Assembly (NCBI GenBank): GCA_020310875.1
Contig: CM035413.1
Location: 168,170,996 to 168,234,995, forward strand
Direction of reading: 5' to 3'
Origin: Ceratopteris richardii
Taxonomy: Eukaryota > Streptophyta > Polypodiopsida > Polypodiales > Pteridaceae
DNA length: 64,000 nt
Below the pieces are notes generated by a model. It saw only the letters and a program-made list of their open reading frames with translations, searched no databases and was not told where the DNA came from. Every line of letters starts with the position of its first letter. The stretch's first letter is position 1. Position numbers and translations under genes: made by a program. Below are positions 23,033-31,439 of the stretch, one piece after another.

Positions 23033-23050
23033 TCTGTCGTCCCTGACAGA
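23033..23050 (-). other. Conserved hairpin beside polypurine tract (A)
   Basis: TCTGTC and GACAGA form a perfect 6-bp stem around a 6-base loop (AGGGAC in sense), three bases from the polypurine tract. Element B has the identical 18 bases in the same place (44739-44756). Confidence 0.65.
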
Positions 23051-24146
23051 CCCTTGTTGTAGTGATTGTTCCAAGTAGTGCCTTGAGAGGGAGTGTCCCT
23101 TCTGTATGAACACAAGTCGTCCGACGTTCTTCATCTATCACTGTGAGTCTTTGCAGGTTGTAGTCTCTTGGTATGTGCTTCTGCCTTGTATTCCAGCATG
23201 ACTGTGTCGTTGTGAGTCTCCGTTGATGTTTTCTAGATCTTCCAAAGTTGATCTTCATAGTAGTCAAGCCAAGTACTCATAACCCATATTGAGTGATGGG
23301 TAAGTGTGTTCGTGCATGGGTTGAAAAAAGTATGTGCCTTGTGCACGGCCTTGTAATGTAGCCCTACGCATGCTTACTTGGAAAATGCATTGGAAGAAGT
23401 ATGGTGCAAAAATTGCGGGTCTTGAGCTAAGTGCTCAAGGGTATGCTGACGAAGAGGTTTCCTAAACTATCATGGTTATGGTGTTTCCAGAGTAAAGATA
23501 CTTACCATGGCGAAGGTTGATGGATGTTTGCCTCTTCGTGTGGTACACTCGGCCTTTGGGATGGAACCTTGTTGATGAATGTCCATGTTGATTGTCCACT
23601 GATGAGATCTTTTGAGTGGTGGATCCCCTCTCCTCTTTTCAAAGCAACATTTGTCACTAACAATGTGCATTTCTGAGCTTGGGCTCATGCACGTTCACTT
23701 CCCTATATTGACACTCAGAGGAATATTGGACACGTGCCGGTTTCTAAGAGATTACCATGCTGATTGACATAGACCATTCACCAGTGCTACTGTTCCATAC
23801 TGGTTCAGGAAATACTGAGAATTGAATTGCTTTATATTCCTTGGCAAGCAACATCGGATAACTACACCAAGCTGTGTTTCACATATACTCTTTAGCTCAC
23901 TATATGCAGGAGTCTTCTCCTCTAGAACTACCTTTTGCAGATATCTCCTTGGATGCTCTGGTACATGAAGTAGTTAAGCATCACGCAAGTTGCGGACCTT
24001 CAAACTCTTCATTCCTACCATGGTAAGAGAAAATCATAGCTGTAGATGCCATGTTCATGCCAAATGCTTGTCCTCTACCAGATAAGGCAGCAATAATCTC
24101 ACTGCTGGCCGAGACACACTGGGAACAAGCTCTCTCCCACTTCTCT

Positions 24147-24181
<35 letters not shown>

Positions 24182-24404
24182 AGGAACAGGATATCACAAA
24201 ACAAGAACACAAAAGTTAGTATCAATAGAATTGTTCGACATATGTCACTGTGCTCTTGTGCATGGGATTCTCAAGTGTGTCTATGCACGGCCGTGTAATG
24301 TGGCCCTATATTAATGCATACTTTGGAAATGCATGACCTAAATGGTGCAAAAGACAGGGTTGTGCAAGGAGCACATGGTTGTTGCTCGTTCGAGGCTTTC
24401 GATG
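23051..24404 (-). other. Element A 3' untranslated region
   Basis: About 1.35 kb between pol and the polypurine tract without a convincing gene; the longest open piece is about 70 codons and matches nothing I recognise. It holds two copies of a block of about 42 bp (23341-23381 and 24285-24327; core GGCC.TGTAATGT.GCCCTA) that also occurs once in element C (3547-3587), and a run of 31 A residues on the sense strand at 24150-24180. In B and C this position holds the third gene. Confidence 0.7.
24150..24180 (-). repeat. A31 homopolymer in element A
   Basis: 31 consecutive T on the + strand (A in sense), preceded by a short CT-rich stretch. No target duplication around it was seen. Confidence 0.9.
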
Positions 24405-27400
24405 TTATTTGTGGAGGTTGATGCCGGCCTTAGTGGAGGTATCTATTGAGTCGCGAACTGATGTAATCCTCCTTATTGGAGTCCATTTTAGAACATCATT
24501 TGGCACTGTAGAGGTCACTTCAGGCGTCTTTCTCTTTGGATGCTTTCTGAACTGTGGTATCCAGTGTGGTTGATGCTTTGGTTCGGTGGAGGCTACTTGC
24601 ACTTTTGGCTTCCAAACCCATATCCTTTTTGCATGTCTTCCTACTAATGTTGAAGAGCTGATTTGATCTTCCTTTGGTCTCTGTACGTGGTTCTTACCCT
24701 TTTCTCTTTTTGGCCTCTTTGTTGAAACCTTTTGCATGTGGGAGAACAAAGGTTGTTGTGGGTGTAGGATCTTCTTAGGTACCCACATCTGTAATTGCCC
24801 TTGTTGAGCTGCAGCTAACTTCTTAGGCACCCAAACTCGTTGGATATCTTGTGACGGAGCTTGTCTGAGCTGCTTCCTTCGTCTTCTGGCTTGGTTAGTG
24901 TGCATGGATGGGATTTGTGGGGGTAAGGCTGGTGGTTGCTCTCCTTTGCGTACCCAGATCTGCTTCATGCCCGGAACCGCTTTTTTATCGAATGGTGTCT
25001 TTCTATTTGATGTAGCAGTTGTCGTGAACGGTTGTGTTTGCTTGTGTGGTGGGCTCACTACTGTGGCTACTTGAGTCTTTGGAGAAGAAGAAAGATCCAC
25101 CCGCCTTCGAACCTGGTCTTCCACGATTGACTCCTTCTGCATCATAGAGCTTTGGACACATACAACATCTTCTTTCATATGATTAGTCTTGGAAGAACTA
25201 AGAGAGTGTGTGGTGCCATGATCTAGGAGCATGCAGTTCTCTAATTCTAATGTAATGCATTGTTCATGTACCCAAACTTGAAGAATTTGACTTCTTAGGT
25301 TTAAGTTAACTGCATGGTCATAGATCCAATCTTGACCCAAGACAAGTGGTTCTGTAAGGTTCTCATCTTGACATACTAGCGCTTTGACTTTCATTGGAAC
25401 ATCTTGAAGGTAGATGGGAAGTTCCACCTCGCCCAAACAAGGGGTTTCCACACCTCCCAATCCTATGAGATAAGCTTCTATGGGATTGATGTTCAACCCC
25501 AAGTCTTGGCAGTAGGAAAGTTTAACTGCACTACTTGCTGCACCTGAGTCAATCAATGCTTTCACCGTCCTTGCACCCTTCCCTTGTCCTATCTCTATGG
25601 TCACAAAGGGTCTTCGGTCAATGACCTGAGAAGTCGCAATGCCTGACTTTTGACACATATCCATGTGATATTTTGGGGCTTTTGAGTTGACATCTAGGCC
25701 TAATCGCCTTAACTTATTTTGCCTAATACGCTCTCTGGCCTCTTCTTGTGCTTCTTCTCTCACTCTTAACTCTTCTTCTCTTCGCTTCTTCGCAGTGTTG
25801 AGTCTCATTAGCATATCCTCAGTAAGAGGTTCTTGATATAGCTTGACTCTACAGCCACTAATATAGTTTGGCAAGATATCTCCTTCTAGAGTGGCCAACT
25901 GAACTGCACCACTAGTGGAAATTCTATTAATGATCATGGGTCCATAACCTCTTTTTTCCAACTTACGGGCATGTTGTTTTAGTGTGTATACCAACACTAG
26001 ATCTCCCCCTTTCAATCCCTTATCCTTGATGTGTGCATCAAAGTATGCCTTTTGCCTCTTCTTTGCAGCGTAGATGCCTGCTGCCGCTCGTAGCCTCGTT
26101 TCACCCAAGCGTTCGAGATCAAAGATCCTAGAGGACAATTCATGCCCATTCCACTCATACTCTTGTGCTACTTTTAAGGCAGGGATTAAGAAATCTAATG
26201 GTAGCACAGCGTTCTGTCCGAAGACCATCTGAAATGGGGTGGCGTTGAGTACCGTTTTGTAGGCAACTCGATAAGCCCAAACAGCATGATGAAGTTGTTT
26301 GTCCCAATCAGAGCGTTTATTATTTACCAATTTTGTCAATACGTTACAGAGGATCTTATTGGTACTCTCGGCTTGTCCGTTGGCTTGTGGATGATAGGGG
26401 GCGGATTTCTTATGTACCACCAAGAATTCTTGGAGAAGATTTTCAATGACTTCATTCAAGAAGTGTGTGCCTCTATCGCTCACCAACTCTAATGGTAGTC
26501 CATATCTCGTGAACACATTCTCGAATAAGAACTTAGCCGTAGTCTGAGCATCATTCTTTGTTGTGGCTTTGACTTCTACCCACTTTGTAAGGTAATCTGT
26601 GGCTACAATGATGTACTCTGCATGGGAATTTCTAGCTGGGGGGTTAATAGGACCTATGAAGTCTATGCCCCACTTCGAAAATGCACGTCCTCCCATCATT
26701 GGCCTCAAGGGCATCTCGTCTTTTCTCACTGGATATTGTGCACGTTGGCAAGTGTCACATTTCTTCACATAGGTATGTGCATCCATATGAAGAGTGGGCC
26801 ACCAAAGTCCTGAGAATAGAATGGTTTTAATCACTCGGTCAGGGCCAAAATGTCCACCTGCAACACCACTGTGTGCAGTCTCTAAGACCCTTAAATAGTC
26901 TGATTCATGAACGCACAGTCTTAAGTAACCATCTTTACCTCTTCGGTATAAGTTTTCTCCTACTAAGGCATAGCCTTGAGCCTCTTGCTCCATATTTCGT
27001 CTTCTTGCTAGACTGGCCTCTTTGGGTAATCTTCCCGATCTCATAAACTCTACCAATGGAGTACTCCAATCTGGAATTAATGATACTTGATAAAGGGTCG
27101 CATGCTCCACTGGTGGTTTCTCTCTACACATTGGACAATTCTTGATCCACTCATGTATTTCTTTGTCCATGCTAGGCCAATACACTCCTAAACGTTTCAA
27201 ATTCTGCAATGTTCGTTGTTTAGAATAGTGATTTCCTAGCAATCCCTCATGAGCTTGCTGCAACCAACTACTATGTTCATCATCCTCGACACAACAAGCT
27301 AATACACCCTCAGTATCTTGTTTGTACATGCTTCCTGCCAATATGTGATATTTTTGTGATTTTACAATTTCTTCTTGTGATGTTTTCACATTCTTATTTG

Positions 27401-30400
27401 CAGGGCCGAAGGTTAGGACTGGTACCAACTTATTTGCCCATTTAGGAACAACTTCCAAATTGAACAGATAAGCATCAGGTAGTTCATCAGACACTCCTTG
27501 TGGTGACTCTCCTGAAGTAATGCGAGAAAGGTGATCTGCCCGAAGGTGGGTTCTACCTTTCCTGACAACAACTTCAAAGTCATACTCCATTAGTAAGAGG
27601 AACCATCTTACTAAGCGTCCAGTATTGCAAGGTTTATTGACCAAATATAACAAAGCTTGATGATCAGTGAAGAACTTGAACTTGTTGGCCAATAAATAGT
27701 GTCTAAACTTCTTTACAGCATATACCATGCCTAACCCTTCTCGCTCGGTTGTGGTATAATTTCTTTCGGCTGGGTTTAGTTGTCTACTAGCATATGCTAT
27801 GGGCAAATCTAAATTCCCTTCACCTGTGGGTTGTGCCAGCACACATCCTATGGCATGATTGGATGCATCCACATGGACATGGAATGGTTTATTCCAATCA
27901 GGAGTGGTCAGTATTGGTGCTGTGCACAAACGTTTCTTCAGTTCATTGAAAGAATTCTCGCATTCGTCGTTCCACTCAAAATTAGACAACAAGGCATAAA
28001 GGGGTCTAGCTATGATCGCGTACATGTGGATAAACCTACGGTAATATCCACAATGACCCATAAAGGCTTGTACCTCTTTAACATTCCTTGGCCTTGGTAG
28101 CTCCGCTATGGCTCGTACCTTATCTTCATCCGTTGAGATTCCATTCTTAGAAACAATATGACCGAGGATTTTACCTTGACGCACCATGAACACACACTTT
28201 TCTGGGTTCAGACACACTCGATATTCTCTACACTTGTTGAAGATTTGTCTGAGTTCAGGGATGTGAACCCTTCTTTCTTGGGAATGAGCACATAAATCAT
28301 CCACATACACTTCTAAGCTCTTTCGCAAGAACTCTTTGAAGACATGACACATGAGCCTTTGGAATGTTGCAGGTGCATTGGTGAGCCCAAACGGCATCAC
28401 CCGAAATGCAAAGATTCCCCACTCTGTAGCAAAAGCTGTTTTGTGTTGATCTTCTGGGGCAATGGCTACTTGATTGTAACCTGAAAATCCATCAAGGAAG
28501 CTATAAACTTCCTTGCCTGCAACACGCTCCAATAGGTGTTCTGTGATTGGAAGTGGATAACTATCTCTAATCGTAGCGGCATTAACTTTTTTAAGGTTAA
28601 TACACACTCGCAACTTCCCGTTCTTCTTGGGTACCACAACAATGGGGGACACCCATTCGGTATGCTCAATCTCATAGATGAATCCAGCCTCAATCAACCT
28701 ATCAATTTCTTCTTTGATTTTGGCTGCATAGGTATCATTATATGTGTAGGGCTTCTGTTTGGTGGGCTTAGCATCAGCAGTCATGGGGATAGTATGAGAA
28801 CAAATTCTTGGATCTACCCCTTTCAAGTCTCTATAGTGCCATGCAAACACATCCCTATATTCCCTTAATAGAGCTATGAGCTCCATTTCTTCTCTTGCAC
28901 TTAGATCATCTCCTATATATGTGCATCTCTCTTCGTTCTCTTCAATGGTCACTACAATCTTCTTGGTCTTTTCTTTATTATCATATGATTCTCCTATGAT
29001 GACCTCTCTCTTAGGCATTCGTACCAGAATTTTGCGGTCGTCAACTTCATATTTCTTGAAGTTTTCTGGTACTTCAAACAATGATTCCTCCTTTTCTTGT
29101 TTCACTGCTTTTCTTTTCTTTTTCTTTTGACTACTCTCACTTCCATCCTTTGAGTTTACTGTTTTAATACTTGTGAGAGGTTCTTCTTCTTTCTGGGTGA
29201 ACACTCCTATATCTTCTAGATAGTGCTGCTCTGAATTAAAGCAACTATCCATCACAATAGACTCCAAATCATCGTCATTCTCTTCTTCTTCTATGACATC
29301 ACTAGGGTCACATTCTTCTAGCAAGGGTTGACACATGAACACTGAGATATCATAACCCTCCTCATCACAATGAGGTGTCCATTGTTCCTCATTGACAGCA
29401 ATGTCCATGGTGGCTAAGATTTCTGGCCAGCCATGAGGCTCAAACTCCTCATCTGGAAAGATCATCGGTGTGTAGGCTGGGTCCCTAACTGGTCTATCTC
29501 CTAGCGAAGTTCCTTCTTCTCTTGCCTTTAAACGTTTTTCCTCTTCCTTTGCAACCTTGCACATCCACAAATGAGTATCTTCATGCAGCCATGATGGATC
29601 AGGTGAACTTTCAGAATGCACAGAGATGGAATCTTCTTTTGCTTTGTGGATAGAATTCCACTGTAGGGGTGGTACATCTCTGAAGGTGTAATCCTTCAAA
29701 TTGACCTTAGTGGTGACCCCTAAGTGCTGTAAGTACAAGGAGTTAGTTCCCCAATCCTGTACTATTTGCAATTGTCGTAGGAAGGGTCTTCCTAGGATCA
29801 TCTCAAAGACATTATTTTTCTCAAAGTCACATATAGCAAATGTGTGCTCAAACTCTACACCACAAGTGGTTAGAGTGATCCCTTCTAGCAATCCTAGAGG
29901 TCTTTCAAAATGACCATCAGCCATTTGAAGCTTCATTCTAGTTGGTCTTAATGTGGGCTTGCCCCATTGCTTCCACAAGGAGGTGGTCGCAATAGCAACA
30001 CCAGCACCTGAATCTATGATTGCTTTGGTTGTGTAACCTTGGTAGGTGATTGGAAGATAAGTATTACCTTCTTCACCCTCACACATGTCCCCTATTTTGT
30101 CTAGAGGTATCTCTGGTACCCTTTGCTTAGAGCCTACTTTTGGCATATTGGACTCAAGTTCTGGGACCTGATCCTTCACATGATTCCATAACTCAGGTTT
30201 TGCTTTGAGCAACTCTTCTACAGTGAGATGACACTGCACCTTAGTGTTCTTCACGACATCCGTGTTCCTTGGGACCACTGAGTCTTCATTTCTTACTAGT
30301 ATTGTGGGAGCTCTAATCTGGAGTGATTCAGATTCCCATGGGCCTGGAAATTGAGGCAGTTCTTCTAAGGTATTAGATTCAAAATCTAATCTTTCGTCTT

Positions 30401-31271
30401 CTTGTTCTGCTTCATCTTCGTAAATAGATGGAATGTCTTGGGGAAATTGATCATGAAGATCATCAATCTCAGGAATAGGAGGGGAATTACCCTTCTCCTT
30501 GGCCCATTTCTCCTCTTGTATTTCCCGCAAGAAATCTTGAGAGTACTGTTGAATAGAAGGAGGTATTCCAGCATCCGTGGAATTAGGAACATAAGCTCCC
30601 CTTGGTGGTGAGCTTCCTCTTTCAGTAACTGGTTGAGCCTGTGGAGGTAGAGAAACTTGTGGTTTGTTTACCAACTGCTCTAATCGTTCTAGTAAGCCCT
30701 GGAAATGCAAATCCGATTTGATAGAGTTTGTCTGATTGAACTTTTGACTAGTCTCAAGTATGGCTTGAGCTTGTTCTACCATTTTCATGCACATTTTCAT
30801 CCGTTCAATCTCTAAATCTGCTCTAGGGTAACTCTTGTCTAGGTTTGCCGCTGTAGGCCCTTCTTGAAGTCGAGCCTGGTAGGCCTTGAACATCATGTCC
30901 AAGCCTTCTGGGGTTGGATCTGCAAGAACAGACCTTGGTTGCGGTCTATTTACAATGGGTGGTGGGGTGGGATGAGGTGGAGTGGATGGAGTTTCGGCAT
31001 GCGAGGGGCTTTGAGATGCAATGTCTTCTATTTTTGTTTTCGCTTCTTTTAAGCTTTCTTCTAGTTCCGATAACTTTTTATTCCACTTGCGATTGGCCTT
31101 CTCTCTGGTATCCTTCCATGTTCTTGTTTTCCTCTTACTAGGCTCTCCCGATTCACTCGACTCTGATTGTTCTACTGGTTTATCCTGTTTTAAGGCTTGT
31201 GCTCTAGTGACAGCTTGTATAGGAGCCACATTGCTACTACTTGAACTTGGATCTGCCACTAAGCCTACCAC
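24405..31271 (-). CDS. Element A pol: PR1-RT-RNaseH-2xHHCC-INT-PR2-W[VI]PK tail
   Basis: 2,288 residues are open, longer than usual for plant Ty3/gypsy pol. Approximate domains: linker with LADPTPEGLDMMFKAYQA near 120; first retropepsin with IIDSGAG near 418 and EMILGRPFLRQ near 500; reverse transcriptase about 830-1090 with YVDD near 990; RNase H about 1130-1250 (HVHVDASNHAIGC, TDHQALLYL); first HHCC zinc domain about 1320-1370 (AHEGLLGNH ... CPMC); second HHCC about 1468-1515 (AHSGVAGGHF ... CDTC); integrase core with Asp in KWGIDFIGP near 1531, Asp in VSDRGTHF near 1594 and Glu in QANGQAES near 1635; GPY/F-like module near 1780; second retropepsin about 1880-1985 (ALIDSGAASSA, LVLGQDWIYDH); tail about 2100-2288 with QIWVRK, RVWVPKK, QMWVPKK and RIWVWK. 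The polyprotein would be cleaved into enzymes that copy and integrate the element. Zinc-knuckle sequence lies just upstream of the 31271 start, so the frame belongs to a longer gag-pol product. Confidence 0.95.
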   Translation of the reverse strand: MVGLVADPSSSSSNVAPIQAVTRAQALKQDKPVEQSESSESGEPSKRKTRTWKDTREKANRKWNKKLSELEESLKEAKTKIEDIASQSPSHAETPSTPPHPTPPPIVNRPQPRSVLADPTPEGLDMMFKAYQARLQEGPTAANLDKSYPRADLEIERMKMCMKMVEQAQAILETSQKFNQTNSIKSDLHFQGLLERLEQLVNKPQVSLPPQAQPVTERGSSPPRGAYVPNSTDAGIPPSIQQYSQDFLREIQEEKWAKEKGNSPPIPEIDDLHDQFPQDIPSIYEDEAEQEDERLDFESNTLEELPQFPGPWESESLQIRAPTILVRNEDSVVPRNTDVVKNTKVQCHLTVEELLKAKPELWNHVKDQVPELESNMPKVGSKQRVPEIPLDKIGDMCEGEEGNTYLPITYQGYTTKAIIDSGAGVAIATTSLWKQWGKPTLRPTRMKLQMADGHFERPLGLLEGITLTTCGVEFEHTFAICDFEKNNVFEMILGRPFLRQLQIVQDWGTNSLYLQHLGVTTKVNLKDYTFRDVPPLQWNSIHKAKEDSISVHSESSPDPSWLHEDTHLWMCKVAKEEEKRLKAREEGTSLGDRPVRDPAYTPMIFPDEEFEPHGWPEILATMDIAVNEEQWTPHCDEEGYDISVFMCQPLLEECDPSDVIEEEENDDDLESIVMDSCFNSEQHYLEDIGVFTQKEEEPLTSIKTVNSKDGSESSQKKKKRKAVKQEKEESLFEVPENFKKYEVDDRKILVRMPKREVIIGESYDNKEKTKKIVVTIEENEERCTYIGDDLSAREEMELIALLREYRDVFAWHYRDLKGVDPRICSHTIPMTADAKPTKQKPYTYNDTYAAKIKEEIDRLIEAGFIYEIEHTEWVSPIVVVPKKNGKLRVCINLKKVNAATIRDSYPLPITEHLLERVAGKEVYSFLDGFSGYNQVAIAPEDQHKTAFATEWGIFAFRVMPFGLTNAPATFQRLMCHVFKEFLRKSLEVYVDDLCAHSQERRVHIPELRQIFNKCREYRVCLNPEKCVFMVRQGKILGHIVSKNGISTDEDKVRAIAELPRPRNVKEVQAFMGHCGYYRRFIHMYAIIARPLYALLSNFEWNDECENSFNELKKRLCTAPILTTPDWNKPFHVHVDASNHAIGCVLAQPTGEGNLDLPIAYASRQLNPAERNYTTTEREGLGMVYAVKKFRHYLLANKFKFFTDHQALLYLVNKPCNTGRLVRWFLLLMEYDFEVVVRKGRTHLRADHLSRITSGESPQGVSDELPDAYLFNLEVVPKWANKLVPVLTFGPANKNVKTSQEEIVKSQKYHILAGSMYKQDTEGVLACCVEDDEHSSWLQQAHEGLLGNHYSKQRTLQNLKRLGVYWPSMDKEIHEWIKNCPMCREKPPVEHATLYQVSLIPDWSTPLVEFMRSGRLPKEASLARRRNMEQEAQGYALVGENLYRRGKDGYLRLCVHESDYLRVLETAHSGVAGGHFGPDRVIKTILFSGLWWPTLHMDAHTYVKKCDTCQRAQYPVRKDEMPLRPMMGGRAFSKWGIDFIGPINPPARNSHAEYIIVATDYLTKWVEVKATTKNDAQTTAKFLFENVFTRYGLPLELVSDRGTHFLNEVIENLLQEFLVVHKKSAPYHPQANGQAESTNKILCNVLTKLVNNKRSDWDKQLHHAVWAYRVAYKTVLNATPFQMVFGQNAVLPLDFLIPALKVAQEYEWNGHELSSRIFDLERLGETRLRAAAGIYAAKKRQKAYFDAHIKDKGLKGGDLVLVYTLKQHARKLEKRGYGPMIINRISTSGAVQLATLEGDILPNYISGCRVKLYQEPLTEDMLMRLNTAKKRREEELRVREEAQEEARERIRQNKLRRLGLDVNSKAPKYHMDMCQKSGIATSQVIDRRPFVTIEIGQGKGARTVKALIDSGAASSAVKLSYCQDLGLNINPIEAYLIGLGGVETPCLGEVELPIYLQDVPMKVKALVCQDENLTEPLVLGQDWIYDHAVNLNLRSQILQVWVHEQCITLELENCMLLDHGTTHSLSSSKTNHMKEDVVCVQSSMMQKESIVEDQVRRRVDLSSSPKTQVATVVSPPHKQTQPFTTTATSNRKTPFDKKAVPGMKQIWVRKGEQPPALPPQIPSMHTNQARRRRKQLRQAPSQDIQRVWVPKKLAAAQQGQLQMWVPKKILHPQQPLFSHMQKVSTKRPKREKGKNHVQRPKEDQISSSTLVGRHAKRIWVWKPKVQVASTEPKHQPHWIPQFRKHPKRKTPEVTSTVPNDVLKWTPIRRITSVRDSIDTSTKAGINLHK

Positions 31272-31439
31272 ATTAATGGGTGTAATCTTGGGTGCACTAG
31301 AGGGGTTTCTTGGACAATCTCTGGGGAGGTGGTCTTTGCCACAATCAGGACAAAAAGCCTGTATTGTGATAGCCTGTCCTTGACTCGGAGATGGTGGGTG
31401 GGGACAGTCACGAATGAAATGGTCACCATGACATCTGAA

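Noticed and set aside
24150-24180. A31 run as the tail of a SINE or processed pseudogene
   Set aside because: No RNA polymerase III boxes, no gene-like sequence upstream and no flanking target duplication were seen.
26286-28868. Several + strand frames across A pol
   Set aside because: They are antisense to conserved reverse transcriptase, RNase H and integrase coding sequence, and similar shadows appear over B pol.
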